Positions 33,560 to 42,507 of a stretch of 60,165 nt of DNA are shown here, piece after piece (position 1 is the stretch's first letter; the number at the start of each line of letters is the position of its first letter). Both the position numbers and the translations under genes were made by a program. The DNA is from a virus. The notes beneath the pieces are model-generated. The model saw nothing but the letters and a program-made list of their open reading frames with translations, made no database searches and was not told where the DNA came from. The DNA lies in the IMG/VR virus record IMGVR_UViG_3300036785_001387, positions 1 to 60,165 of that record. One strand, 5' to 3'.

Positions 33560-33691
33560 ATCAGGATCCGGGCTTAACGCCATTTGCTATGAAAAATGTG
33601 TGGGCAACGACAATCAACGCGATTGTAGATTTCGCGTAGCGTTACCGATTCGAGGGTAATCTTGCAGATAACGGCCAGAATTAGCCTGTTT

Positions 33692-34240
33692 TCAATGAGC
33701 TAGGCAGAGTGCCTTCTCTTTGTCGCGTCGAGTAACAAGTCCCTGTAGAACCGTTTTCCCGGCATAAATCCAACGCGGTAACTGTTCGCAGGCTTCGGCA
33801 TTTTTGCCGGCCAGCAGGTTACGGTACATGGTGGAGCTGGTGAACTGGCCACAGCCTACGTTAAAAATAAAACTCCCGACTCCATCGAATACACCCTGGG
33901 GGAGTTGCTTCCCCAGTTTGCGCTCAACATTCACCTCGATGCAGTTCTGCGCATCCAGTTGGTCTTCAGCAAACCACTTGGCGATCTGTTGATCACTGGC
34001 ATTCTTGACAGCAGCAACACCCTTTCCGGTATGACCGATTCCCTGCGTGATGATTTTGGCAGGGCATAGATACGGATCCCGGCGGCAGCTCTCGGCATTC
34101 CCCATGACCTCCATTGCCGCTTTGGAGAACCGGAGGGGATTACCATTCGCCGATTTGAAATCACCCGTCTGGTTCAATACCAGCCCGATTATCACGGACA
34201 CAGAACAAACGACAGCGGCGACCTTCTTTTTAATCGTCAT
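33692..34240 (-). CDS. R: SAR endolysin (lysozyme, GH24), 182 residues
   Basis: An N-terminal hydrophobic segment (about 6-23) with no clear cleavage site suits a signal-anchor-release endolysin, which is exported by Sec and released when the membrane depolarises. The catalytic pattern is Glu-x8-Cys-x5-Thr in ESCRRDPYLC followed by AKIITQG, the P1/P21 variant with Cys in place of Asp. It overlaps the holin gene by 4 bases. It degrades peptidoglycan. Confidence 0.85.
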   Translation of the reverse strand: MTIKKKVAAVVCSVSVIIGLVLNQTGDFKSANGNPLRFSKAAMEVMGNAESCRRDPYLCPAKIITQGIGHTGKGVAAVKNASDQQIAKWFAEDQLDAQNCIEVNVERKLGKQLPQGVFDGVGSFIFNVGCGQFTSSTMYRNLLAGKNAEACEQLPRWIYAGKTVLQGLVTRRDKEKALCLAH

Positions 34241-34479
34241 TTAGCCCGCCCCGGATTAATGATCGTGGCACCGGCGCGGGATGCCCGTTCAATGGCTCGC
34301 GTCTGGCGATTCTGGAAGTACAGGTTTGCGGCAAACGTCGCGATACCAATGATGATACCGATGACGATCGCCCAATCGTTCAACGTGAGATCGTTAAGTA
34401 ATTTGCCCACCTTCCCCACCAGCACAAGAAACCCCGAAGAGAGGTAGGCCGCGAGGCTTGCTTTCTCCTGCATTTTCAT
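34237..34479 (-). CDS. S: holin (two membrane segments), 80 residues
   Basis: Two hydrophobic segments (about 9-26 and 35-53, WAIVIGIIIGIATFAANLY) separated by a short polar turn, with a basic tail (RQTRAIERASRAG): a class II holin like S of P21. With a SAR endolysin next to it, a pinholin that triggers depolarisation is likely. The first gene of the lysis cassette, preceded by two tandem terminators. Confidence 0.8.
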   Translation of the reverse strand: MKMQEKASLAAYLSSGFLVLVGKVGKLLNDLTLNDWAIVIGIIIGIATFAANLYFQNRQTRAIERASRAGATIINPGRAK

Positions 34480-34503
34480 ACTCCACCTCCCCCGCTGGGG
34501 GAA

Positions 34504-34537
34504 TAAAAAAAGCCTGCTGGGCGAACCATGCAGGCTT
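34504..34537 (-). terminator. intrinsic terminator upstream of holin
   Basis: AAGCCTGC and GCAGGCTT on the minus strand with seven T, 25 bases before the holin start. It blocks lysis genes unless Q-modified polymerase passes. Confidence 0.85.
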
Positions 34538-34545
34538 AGGACTGA

Positions 34546-34584
34546 CCAATAAAAAAGCCGAAGTAGCTTTAAGCATACTCCGGC
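34546..34584 (-). terminator. second intrinsic terminator upstream of holin
   Basis: GCCGGAGTA and TACTTCGGC around a TGCTTAAAGC loop, then six T (minus strand). It abuts repeat copy 4. Confidence 0.8.
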
Positions 34585-34607
34585 ATCTTTCGGAAATTTA
34601 GCGCATT
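34582..34607 (-). repeat. terminator-associated repeat, copy 4 of 4
   Basis: GGCATCTTTCGGAAATTTAG followed by CGCATT on the plus strand. Confidence 0.85.
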
Positions 34608-34627
34608 ATAACTGCTGATGCAATGAT

Positions 34628-34861
34628 CTATTTGGCATCTTGTTCTTCATCTTCGGTCAATTTAACTTCTTTTTCGTTAATTTCTATCGATGCCTCATGC
34701 TGACCACAAATTGGCAAGTCGTCCAATAGAGGTAATATCCCTCTTTGTTGATATAAATGAGGGTCAAAGGCCATTTGATTCCCTGAAATATCTTCAACAA
34801 CCGTGTCAACAACTTTGCCATCCGAAAGCAATTTTTTGCATATACCTTTGTAATTTACCAT
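34628..34861 (-). CDS. small acidic protein between Q and holin, 77 residues
   Basis: ATG 34861 has AAGGA and GAGG upstream; ATG 34882 seven codons earlier has none. The product (MVNYKGICKKLLSDGKVVDT...) ends in a very acidic tail (EVKLTEDEEQD). AT-rich, positioned where the late leader between Q and the lysis genes would lie, followed by the copy-4 repeat and terminator. It behaves like an inserted moron. Function unknown. Confidence 0.5.
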   Translation of the reverse strand: MVNYKGICKKLLSDGKVVDTVVEDISGNQMAFDPHLYQQRGILPLLDDLPICGQHEASIEINEKEVKLTEDEEQDAK

Positions 34862-34901
34862 CGTCCTCTTATTCCTTTTCATTTAGTTTATTGACAGATT
34901 T

Positions 34902-35714
34902 TCAATAATTGACTTCTTCAATTAATCGATTAGATAACAACGTAGTCGCCAAAGACTCTTCCACATACAGCCAATCCATGCACTGCTTAACCAGGTGTGA
35001 ATACTGGCTTACCCAGTCACCCGGCTCAACCGCAGCCCCTATGATACGCATCGACTTACGCAGATGCTCCATATTGGCGGGTATCTTACCCTTACCGCCA
35101 CATTCTTCGCACTCTACGGGGTGCGGCCTAACAGTGCGGCCAGTGCCTGAACAGCGTGGGCAAATATTTGTTGTGGCTGCGTGGCGTTCAGACCAGGCGC
35201 GCAATGCTGCACGTTCCCGCTCAATCCGCGTATTCAAATCGGTAATTTCTAATCCAGCCTCAACGTAAACAGTATCGCTGATCTGCGCCTGACATCGGAG
35301 CTTGTCTAAACCCTTAATCTCTGACTGCAACGCCTCAATGTTCTTTCGGGTTTGGGCGGTACGTGGGCCATACCTGCGGAATAATGATGCGAGATGCGCC
35401 ACTTGTGCCGGCAGGTTACGCTCAAGCACAATACTGAGGGCTAACTGGCATGCTGCTGCCGCACGATCAGGATGCGGCCTTTGGTGCACCCATTCATTAA
35501 TCGCTGCACGTAGCCGCTGCTCTGCTTTGTAATCGTTGCGGTACTTCGTCATCAGCAGATCGAGGCCAACTGAATGTTGGTGCTGCGCGGCTGCGAATGC
35601 TCCGAGAATTTGCTCCCTGGTCAGAGAAGCACGCCCACGGCCGACATTCATTGACTCCGCGCTTACACAGCGCGGATCGTGCATTTTTATGAGTTGTTCT
35701 ATTGCATTAGTCAT
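34902..35714 (-). CDS. Q: late antitermination protein Q, 270 residues
   Basis: Matches the lambda/82-type Q family by position (last early gene, before lysis) and by a DnaJ-like zinc motif, CPRCSGTGR then CEECGGKGK, at about 188-206. The C-terminal region (WVSQYSHLVKQCMDWLYVEE) is helical. Q loads on RNA polymerase at the late promoter and lets it pass the terminators listed downstream. The start is the repeated TAAGGACTGACCAATGA signal. Confidence 0.8.
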   Translation of the reverse strand: MTNAIEQLIKMHDPRCVSAESMNVGRGRASLTREQILGAFAAAQHQHSVGLDLLMTKYRNDYKAEQRLRAAINEWVHQRPHPDRAAAACQLALSIVLERNLPAQVAHLASLFRRYGPRTAQTRKNIEALQSEIKGLDKLRCQAQISDTVYVEAGLEITDLNTRIERERAALRAWSERHAATTNICPRCSGTGRTVRPHPVECEECGGKGKIPANMEHLRKSMRIIGAAVEPGDWVSQYSHLVKQCMDWLYVEESLATTLLSNRLIEEVNY

Positions 35715-35737
35715 TGGTCAGTCCTTAATAATACATC

Positions 35738-37273
35738 TTATTCTAGTATCATTGCTAACTCTACTATATCTATATAATCATTAAAACTTATATTCTTATT
35801 ATTAATCAGAATGACAACTTGCATCAATTCGATATCAATTATCCTTGAATCCTGGGCGCCTTGCATTAATCGTTGAACTAAAGAAAAACGTTGTTCTTCA
35901 ATGAACTTCTGTGGGTCGATTACATTAAAGCAAGTATGACAACTAAAAAACAACTCATGGATACCTAACGTAAAACTTACTTCCTTTAGTGGATTTTCCA
36001 TATATGAGCTTGAGTTTTTAATGTCTAATTTATTACCTAAAACAGAACAATTAAAAGAAAAGTTTAGTTTTATATTTGGATCTACCATGTCCCGATATAA
36101 ATCAGACAGGTATTTATTCTTAAAGTCACCACTCATGATTGACGTTGTATTAGCAATATTAGCATAAGTAATCCCACTGACGCAGTTTAATGCCAACAAA
36201 TATGACAAAAATACAAAATCAATACGATCACCTGACGACAATATTGATGCTTCCAATCGCTCCATCCATTGCTTTGTCGTTCTTAAATCCATATAAAAAC
36301 ATTGTGCAATTGTTGAAAGCCATTCAACTCTCTCAGAAATCCCCTCCAAATTATTAACAGGCATCATCCAACTACAGTCTGACCTGCTAAAATAATCAGT
36401 TAAGACATTACTATTTGAAACCATGTTACTTATATAGTCAAAGAGCGAAGTATTTCTCAGAGTAACAGACCTATCAAAAAAACGATCCAAATACTTCGTT
36501 GAATTAAATCCACTTCCATACACGGCTTTTATTGAGTGCTGCAACTGATCTTTATCAGTAGCAATAATAAAAACCACATTATCCATATCAAATATATGTT
36601 TTATTGTTTCAAGCATTTCTATTGCATAAGTCGGCCTGCACCTATCTAATTCATCTATGAAAATGAATAGAGGCAACTCTTTATCTGATTTGTTGATAAT
36701 TAAATCCAAATATTGTGATGTGGCCTCTTTGAAGTCCTCAATGGAACTATTGGTTTCATCATGGAATTTAATTAATTTTTCAACAGCCTTGGCACCCACA
36801 CCAGCAATGGATGAAGCATCATTATTATTAATTGCTTTTGATACCTCATCGATATCTAAACTCAAATATTTTTTTACAATTCCTTTTGTAAGTTCTGGGG
36901 CAATACCTTTTAACAGCAGCCAGCTTTTTTTTGTTATTGCACTATCCTTAAATCTCACATCTACTAATGATTCTAGATCTTTAGAAATTGCAGATACAAC
37001 AGACAAAAAAGGGTCTTTTGAATGGTCACTTTTCCATGCATCAACAAATACAACAGGATAGTTCTTTTTGACCTCTTCGGACCAACGTCTCAGAAACCAT
37101 GTCTTCCCAGCCCCCCATGAAGCATTTACATTCAGTACATAGTTTTTTTCACTACCTTTGGCAACTAAGAAATTTGTTAAAAATCTAGCATATTTGGCCC
37201 GATCTAGATTATCCGCTGGAAATCCATTACTCTCGCTCTGCCACTCAAAAGGCATTTCCACTATATTTTTCAT
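35738..37273 (-). CDS. KAP-family P-loop NTPase, 511 residues
   Basis: Walker A is SWGAGKT (52-58); Walker B is FIFIDELDRCRP (about 203-214), the Asp-Glu-Leu-Asp-Arg form characteristic of KAP NTPases. The predicted C-terminal half is helical. KAP proteins are often membrane-associated; PifA of plasmid F, a T7-exclusion protein, belongs here. It is strongly AT-rich and paired with the coiled-coil membrane protein at 37342-38646, between ybcO-like and Q genes, the part of lambdoid genomes where cargo accumulates. Inferred role: energy-using sensor or effector of an exclusion system. It could be a chaperone-like NTPase with another task. Confidence 0.8.
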   Translation of the reverse strand: MKNIVEMPFEWQSESNGFPADNLDRAKYARFLTNFLVAKGSEKNYVLNVNASWGAGKTWFLRRWSEEVKKNYPVVFVDAWKSDHSKDPFLSVVSAISKDLESLVDVRFKDSAITKKSWLLLKGIAPELTKGIVKKYLSLDIDEVSKAINNNDASSIAGVGAKAVEKLIKFHDETNSSIEDFKEATSQYLDLIINKSDKELPLFIFIDELDRCRPTYAIEMLETIKHIFDMDNVVFIIATDKDQLQHSIKAVYGSGFNSTKYLDRFFDRSVTLRNTSLFDYISNMVSNSNVLTDYFSRSDCSWMMPVNNLEGISERVEWLSTIAQCFYMDLRTTKQWMERLEASILSSGDRIDFVFLSYLLALNCVSGITYANIANTTSIMSGDFKNKYLSDLYRDMVDPNIKLNFSFNCSVLGNKLDIKNSSSYMENPLKEVSFTLGIHELFFSCHTCFNVIDPQKFIEEQRFSLVQRLMQGAQDSRIIDIELMQVVILINNKNISFNDYIDIVELAMILE

Positions 37274-37341
37274 TATAATCCCTATTAATAAAAATCATCA
37301 TCAATCAAATAACATTCTAAACTAAATGGTTTTCATTCTAT

Positions 37342-38646
37342 CTAAGGCTTACTTTTAGCTAAAACTTTGCCCGCCAACTCAGCAATAGCATTAACTCCAT
37401 CCAGAGCGCCTGGGATATTATCACTATCCATTTGTATCGCACTGAATATTAAAGAATCAAACTTATCCAGTGCCGTATCATTAACTTCGCCTTTTTCATT
37501 TTTTATTTTTTTTCTGTAATTCATATATTCTTCTATGAATTGACAAAGTGCCCCTCTCAGGTTTATTTGTACGAGTTGCGTCTTTAATGACTTAACTTCA
37601 GAGTAAATCACCCTAGCATAATATAATATGAGAAGTTCCACAGCTGCAAATGGCGCTGCCCACGACACCCATTCAATTAAGGTTTTCCCGTTCACAAGCT
37701 GAGGGAAAAGTATATGCACACCAATGCTTAGTAACGGCAATATTATTGCAACTATCATGGCGAGATGATAATTATCCTTTGCTGAATCTAACTCTTCATC
37801 CTTACTTTTCTTTAACTCTTTAAACCCTGCATAAAGACCTACAAAGTTAAACTCCGAGTGATATTTACTCAACCGTGATTCTATCTCATTAATACCAGAA
37901 AGATTTGATTTTATGTCATTTAACACACCCTGCACTTCTTTCCCTTTATTTTCAATTAAGGTAGAAAGCTCTTCTTTCTTTAAATCAAAATCTTTATTAA
38001 TTGCTGTTTTAGCCGAATCTGCTGTGCCAATTATTTCACCAGCCCCTCGAATCAGTTGTTCATGTAGTTTTTCAGTTTCGGAGCTAAGGTTTGAAACCAA
38101 ATTTAAAGCGGCTTTAAAATCACTTGACTCCAAAATATATTTAGCCATCGCAATCTGCAATGTATCTCTTATCCATGCAAACTGACAATCAATACTATTA
38201 TACTCATTTGCCAATTTTGTCAAAACATCATTTCTGCTATAAAACAACCCGGATCCACCCTCCCAAAAATTAACTTCCGTCATGACTCTTAGTAAATCAG
38301 ATAAAAAAGCACTCGGTTTGCTCCTGGCTATTTCCGCTGTAAATGCTATCTTCTGACCTAAATTATCTCTATTAAACACAGTGAGCTTATCAAGTAACGA
38401 CGTGTTATTTCCAAACCTTGAATAAAAATCATTCCAAGCATAAACAGTCGCAAGAGTAAATACTGATTGAATGTTTAACCCTGCAACAAAATAATCATCC
38501 TGAACGTCATTGTGCCCGACTATTTCTTTTGCCATTTCTTCATATTTTATCTTAATGAAAGAATCGCATTCGTTTATGGCTTTTACAACATGTGCATCAG
38601 CGTAAGAAAACACTAAACCACCTATTTGTTTTTTAATAATTAACAT
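37342..38646 (-). CDS. coiled-coil membrane protein paired with KAP NTPase, 434 residues
   Basis: The start codon directly follows the stop of the ybcO-like gene. The N-terminal ~190 residues are soluble, then comes a long coiled coil (about 200-285, KEELSTLIENKGKEVQGVL) and two membrane segments (about 293-315 and 330-350, AMIVAIILPLLSIGVHILF; AAPFAAVELLILYYA). The C-terminal ~80 residues are helical. No known domain recognised. Same base composition and orientation as the KAP gene 68 bases downstream. Likely the membrane partner of the NTPase. Confidence 0.65.
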   Translation of the reverse strand: MLIIKKQIGGLVFSYADAHVVKAINECDSFIKIKYEEMAKEIVGHNDVQDDYFVAGLNIQSVFTLATVYAWNDFYSRFGNNTSLLDKLTVFNRDNLGQKIAFTAEIARSKPSAFLSDLLRVMTEVNFWEGGSGLFYSRNDVLTKLANEYNSIDCQFAWIRDTLQIAMAKYILESSDFKAALNLVSNLSSETEKLHEQLIRGAGEIIGTADSAKTAINKDFDLKKEELSTLIENKGKEVQGVLNDIKSNLSGINEIESRLSKYHSEFNFVGLYAGFKELKKSKDEELDSAKDNYHLAMIVAIILPLLSIGVHILFPQLVNGKTLIEWVSWAAPFAAVELLILYYARVIYSEVKSLKTQLVQINLRGALCQFIEEYMNYRKKIKNEKGEVNDTALDKFDSLIFSAIQMDSDNIPGALDGVNAIAELAGKVLAKSKP

Positions 38647-38955
38647 TCACAATAATTGCAGTGAATACCATGTTTTAAAAGTTGCGTATAGAGCATCTAT
38701 CAATAGTTGTTCTTTTTCACCCTTTTCCCAATTATACGATTTTCGCCCATCTATCACACTATGGCAATCATAACACCCAAACACTGCCCAAAAATCATCC
38801 CCTTTATAACCCATACCATGAGTTGGACTTGGTAAATGACATAATACCGTTGTCTCCGGGTTCCCATTGCAAATGCCCGGGATCTGCAGCGTGCAGCACT
38901 GACCCCGCGCCGAATCGCGCAGGGCCTTACTCCTAAATGCTGGTGACTTTCGCAA
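38647..38955 (-). CDS. YbcO-like nuclease-fold protein (DUF1364), 102 residues
   Basis: The Cys/His pattern GQCCTLQIPGICNG, VLCHLPS and FGCYDCHSVIDGR fits DUF1364/YbcO, an HNH-related metal-binding nuclease fold common in the nin region of lambdoid phages. It lies directly between the DUF1367 gene and the inserted KAP pair. The natural substrate is unknown. Confidence 0.8.
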   Translation of the reverse strand: MRKSPAFRSKALRDSARGQCCTLQIPGICNGNPETTVLCHLPSPTHGMGYKGDDFWAVFGCYDCHSVIDGRKSYNWEKGEKEQLLIDALYATFKTWYSLQLL

Positions 38956-39603
38956 TCAATACTCCATCAGCCGATTAACAGCCTGTTCCATCTCATACTC
39001 ATCGGCGAAATGCTGTTGCAGCGTCTCGTTCCAGATTACGCCGGCGACACCGCTATAAACCTTGTCGAACTTCTCCTGGCTCATGTTGACGAAGGCAATG
39101 CTCCAGCGCTGCTTCAGCGTTCCGCCGTCCGGGTTGGCGGCCAGATCATAGAAACCGGCCTTTACCATCACGTGATTGAGATATGCCTCAGTCGTTTTCA
39201 CAGTTTCGGCGTCAAAGCGGCGCTGACGCTGCGCAGCAACACGCTGCAGCACACTGTCGGCGATCAGCTTGGTAATGTTGTCGTATAGCAGCGGATCACC
39301 TGCCTGTGCCGCCAGCGTCTTCGCTACCTCATGCGCAATCCACTTTTCCGGATCGCTAATGAACGTCCAATCTGGCTCCCAATACGAAAAACCCAACTCC
39401 AGCAGCTTCCAGAACTTGCGGTGGTGCTTCAGGTTCCGGCGGTCGCCGATGGGTCGCATGGCGATAGGAGTGCCCGTAGGCACCCCTTTCATCGTATCCC
39501 TGTCGTGGTCGGTCGCGTATTTGATGCCGCCACCAGGTAGCAGAACACCCAACGCCTCCGTCTTGTGCTTTCTCGAGGACTTAGTTCGCGGCGCGGCTGT
39601 CAT
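38956..39603 (-). CDS. DUF1367 phage protein, 215 residues
   Basis: MTAAPRTKSSRKHKTEALGV..., with RNLKHHRKFWKLLELGFSYW and the C-terminal QEKFDKVYSGVAGVIWNE, fits the DUF1367 family seen in lambdoid nin regions. Function unknown, possibly recombination-related. It overlaps the methylase gene by 4 bases. Confidence 0.75.
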   Translation of the reverse strand: MTAAPRTKSSRKHKTEALGVLLPGGGIKYATDHDRDTMKGVPTGTPIAMRPIGDRRNLKHHRKFWKLLELGFSYWEPDWTFISDPEKWIAHEVAKTLAAQAGDPLLYDNITKLIADSVLQRVAAQRQRRFDAETVKTTEAYLNHVMVKAGFYDLAANPDGGTLKQRWSIAFVNMSQEKFDKVYSGVAGVIWNETLQQHFADEYEMEQAVNRLMEY

Positions 39604-40265
39604 GCGACACTCCTATCAGCCAGGCGCTCAGCTTCCCTACGGATCTGCGCCAAGAACGCTTCACCCTGCGCCATTAGCTGATCCCTGCTGACATAGCTAT
39701 GTGCTGGCCCGCGCCAAGTTTTATCGAACACCGCGATTGCCGCGCCGAAACCGGCACTGGTAGCTTCTTGTTTTGCATCTGCAGGCTGATACCACAACGG
39801 CACATCAAAGCCTACACGGCCACGAATGAAGGCAACGTGATCTGCATCCTCCGGCCACCACACTTCGGAAGTCGCCGACTTAATGAGAAACACGTACCGC
39901 CCGCCACGTTCCCGCATATCGGAAGTATGCCGCATGATGTGACGCATACCGGTGATATATTCGCCTTCATGCTGCTTCGCCGTGCTGTAAGGCGGATTTG
40001 CAAAAGCCGCACCGTTCAGCTCTTTCACACGAGCTGACCAGTCCTGAACCAGCGCATTATCTGCAGCGGTATAGAACGCCGCGCATTTGCTGTTTTCGCC
40101 ATCGCTGAAGAGATCGAGCACGAGCGGCCCGAACATGGCATTGATTCCCCAGAACAGCGGATCCGGTGTCCGCCACTGGTCGCCAATTTCTTTCAGTTCA
40201 TGCGCAGTAGCCAGCTTTTGAGCAACCAAAGCGCGCACATAGTTTGTATTTGAAAAGTCGATCAC
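39600..40265 (-). CDS. phage DNA N6-adenine methyltransferase (Dam-type), 221 residues
   Basis: Catalytic NPPY at 90-93 (AAFANPPYS). The N-terminus (DQWRTPDPLFWGINAMFGPLVLDLF) is typical of the phage N6A methylase family, where the TP/LD region belongs to the SAM-binding fold. It probably methylates adenine in phage DNA, possibly against restriction. It overlaps both neighbours by 4 bases in the early operon. Confidence 0.85.
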   Translation of the reverse strand: MIDFSNTNYVRALVAQKLATAHELKEIGDQWRTPDPLFWGINAMFGPLVLDLFSDGENSKCAAFYTAADNALVQDWSARVKELNGAAFANPPYSTAKQHEGEYITGMRHIMRHTSDMRERGGRYVFLIKSATSEVWWPEDADHVAFIRGRVGFDVPLWYQPADAKQEATSAGFGAAIAVFDKTWRGPAHSYVSRDQLMAQGEAFLAQIRREAERLADRSVA

Positions 40266-40609
40266 AGGCGCACCTCCGAATGAGAAGGCACGAGGCGATA
40301 GAACCAGGTAGTTTTTCCTGATTCGTCGTTGCGGACTTTGCTCACCTGCTTCACCAGGCCATGCAGGATCGGAGAGATTTCACGTAGACGCGCGCTGATC
40401 GCCGTCTGGGTATCACCCTCATCAGGGAACATCTGCGCCAGCAGGTTTTCCAGATCACGGAGTGTATGCCAATCAGCACCGCTGGCTGCTGTGATAACCC
40501 GGTTCATTTGAGTATTTGCGTCATCGAATCGGCCCGCCTTACGCAACTTGCGGATCCCCTCGTTGATGCAACTACGCTCCTTTTCGGAGGCTAGAGGTTT
40601 CTGCATCAT
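40262..40609 (-). CDS. small early protein, 115 residues, unknown
   Basis: Begins [20 protein letters not shown]. Predicted helical, with a winged-helix-like end ([23 protein letters not shown]). It overlaps the RdgC-like and methylase genes by 4 bases. It may bind DNA. No family recognised. Confidence 0.55.
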   Translation of the reverse strand: MMQKPLASEKERSCINEGIRKLRKAGRFDDANTQMNRVITAASGADWHTLRDLENLLAQMFPDEGDTQTAISARLREISPILHGLVKQVSKVRNDESGKTTWFYRLVPSHSEVRL

Positions 40610-41748
40610 TGCTCGGCCCCTGTGTTCAGCACTGTCCGCGTGCCATCGACTCTGGGCGCAGACAGCACACCACCGATCTCCATCTGCTCTATAAGCCGCG
40701 CAGCGCGGTTATAGCCGATTCGGAATTGACGCTGCAGGCCTGAAATTGAAGCGTGACCTTTGGCCTGCACAAACTGCACGGCTTCGGGATACCGCTCGTC
40801 ACTCAGACTTTCGTCATCATCGGCAGCCGTTGAATCATTGTTCCCATGAGCTGCCTTCGTTTCGCCGCCGAGCGCTGCGATAAGGTTGGTAATCAACGCC
40901 GACAGTTCGCCGGTCAGCAGAATAAAATCTGCGTCAAAACGCTGAGCGTAATCTTCCCGATCGATATCGTCGTTCTGTTCCAGTAACACATCGCTAAATT
41001 TCAGTTTCTTCAGCGTGCCGTCATCACTCAGCACAAAGTCGATTCGATCCTGCCAGCTCAGAGCCAACTTCGTGACCAACTTACCGGCCTGCAAGTTTGA
41101 CGCGATTTCGTCACCGACCAGATCCTGTTTCTTGCAACGGATAATCCCGCCCTCTTCCAGCACGGCTTTCAACTCGGCTTCATCCTGCAGAGTGAATCCC
41201 GCCGGCGGCTGCCCGGAGCGTACCCATTCGGTCACAGTCAGCTCGATCGGGCTTTCCATGGTCAACGGCACCACGGGCAATGAACCCAGACTTTTGCGCA
41301 GCAGCGCCAGCGCATCTTCGGCGCGTTTGGCGCTGGCGGCGTCTACGATGATTAACCCGGCCCCTTCGTTAATCCAGATCTGTGTTTTATGGTGTTTGCT
41401 GAAAGCGCGTGGCAGCAGGCTATGTAGCACTTCGTCTTTGAGCGCGTCTTTCTCTGATTTTTTCAGTTTCCGGTGCTGTTCGGCTTCAAGTTTGGCGACT
41501 TTCTCGTTCAGATCGGTTTGAATTACTTCACGCGGGAGCAGTTTCTCTTCGCGTTGCACCACCAGCAGATGCTGGCCATTGGCTGTGTGAACGAGTGCAT
41601 CGCCAATCGGCGCTACCCATCCAGTTTTAGCCATGTCCTGGCTGCCGCATGGCGTGAAGGCAAAAGCAGCCAGTTGCTCTTCCATGCCGCTCAGGTCCAC
41701 ACCTCGGGACAAGCGGTAAATCAGTGCGTTTTTGATGCTAATGGTCAT
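40606..41748 (-). CDS. rdgC: RdgC-like protein fused to FtsK-gamma winged helix, 380 residues
   Basis: Residues 1-300 match RdgC ([55 protein letters not shown]), a ring-shaped DNA-binding protein that limits RecA loading. After an Asp/Ser linker, residues about 315-375 ([20 protein letters not shown]...[17 protein letters not shown]) are an FtsK gamma domain, which in FtsK reads KOPS sequences. The host RdgC is about 300 residues and lacks this. Expected role: control of recombination or replication restart on phage DNA. Starts with the repeated TAAGGACTGACCAATGAC signal. Confidence 0.8.
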   Translation of the reverse strand: MTISIKNALIYRLSRGVDLSGMEEQLAAFAFTPCGSQDMAKTGWVAPIGDALVHTANGQHLLVVQREEKLLPREVIQTDLNEKVAKLEAEQHRKLKKSEKDALKDEVLHSLLPRAFSKHHKTQIWINEGAGLIIVDAASAKRAEDALALLRKSLGSLPVVPLTMESPIELTVTEWVRSGQPPAGFTLQDEAELKAVLEEGGIIRCKKQDLVGDEIASNLQAGKLVTKLALSWQDRIDFVLSDDGTLKKLKFSDVLLEQNDDIDREDYAQRFDADFILLTGELSALITNLIAALGGETKAAHGNNDSTAADDDESLSDERYPEAVQFVQAKGHASISGLQRQFRIGYNRAARLIEQMEIGGVLSAPRVDGTRTVLNTGAEQ

Positions 41749-41751
41749 TGG

Positions 41752-42507
41752 TCAGTCCTTACTTGTTTTTGCTTGGGCCACCTTCAGTCGGATTGACTGA
41801 AGTAGTGCCATGCCTTTTTTCTCTGTTTCGGGGGTGGTCAATCCCCGTTCTTTTCCAACACCTATCGGTATTTCGGTGTGCCCCAGCCTGATGACTGGCT
41901 CTGGTATTCGCTCCCCTTCCTGCAGTCTTTTTTCCCATTGTCTGAGCAGCTTATCTGCCACCTTTCGCAACTCTGCGACGCCGTGGTTGTACTGCAGCAT
42001 CGCTTTGCGCATATCGGTGACAATCCAGTACAGGATCGGCGCTTTCCATCTGAACTCTTCAGGGCTAGCGAATTCACCCCGCCTGGCGCTGTACCGGTCA
42101 AACTCCTCCATCACGGCATCCACTGTTGGCAGTCTGGCGTCGATCAGCTCTTTTGCCATTGCCAACCAGTCCGGTGGCGCAGGGAACGGATAAAACTTGC
42201 GTCCCGGTACCGCTCTGATGGCGTAGTTCAGTTGTTCCGGGTTAATTGCCTCCTGCAACAGAACCCGCGTCAGTTCCGTTCCAAATGCCTCCATCAGTAC
42301 CGTCGTATTCATTCGGCTGACCCACGTTGGCCAGTGGATCGGATACATGGGTAAAATCACCGTCAAGACAATCCCCTGAATCATCTTCCGTTCCGCCGCC
42401 GTAGCCGTATTTTTCCTGTACGGCTCGTATTGCGGCGACGCCCTGTTGGAAGCGATCCGTTGCATTGCCGCCGCCGTTACCGGCTTCGGCCCGTTGCGGT
42501 CGCTCAT
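41752..42507 (-). CDS. P: replication protein P-like helicase loader, 251 residues
   Basis: Similar in layout and motifs to lambda P: MQRIASN near the start, then WVSRMNTTVLMEAFGTELTR, RRGEFASPEEFRWKAPILYW and WEKRLQEGERIPEPVIRL (lambda P has INRGEAIPEPVKQL). P delivers the host DnaB helicase to the O-bound origin. GAGGG precedes the start. The first 266 bases overlap the O-like gene in another frame. Confidence 0.8.
   Translation of the reverse strand: MSDRNGPKPVTAAAMQRIASNRASPQYEPYRKNTATAAERKMIQGIVLTVILPMYPIHWPTWVSRMNTTVLMEAFGTELTRVLLQEAINPEQLNYAIRAVPGRKFYPFPAPPDWLAMAKELIDARLPTVDAVMEEFDRYSARRGEFASPEEFRWKAPILYWIVTDMRKAMLQYNHGVAELRKVADKLLRQWEKRLQEGERIPEPVIRLGHTEIPIGVGKERGLTTPETEKKGMALLQSIRLKVAQAKTSKD

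Noticed and set aside
34480-35737. Shiga-toxin genes or tRNA genes next to Q, as in Stx phages
   Set aside because: Region between Q and holin holds only a 77-residue ORF and terminators; no A/B subunit features and no cloverleaf seen.
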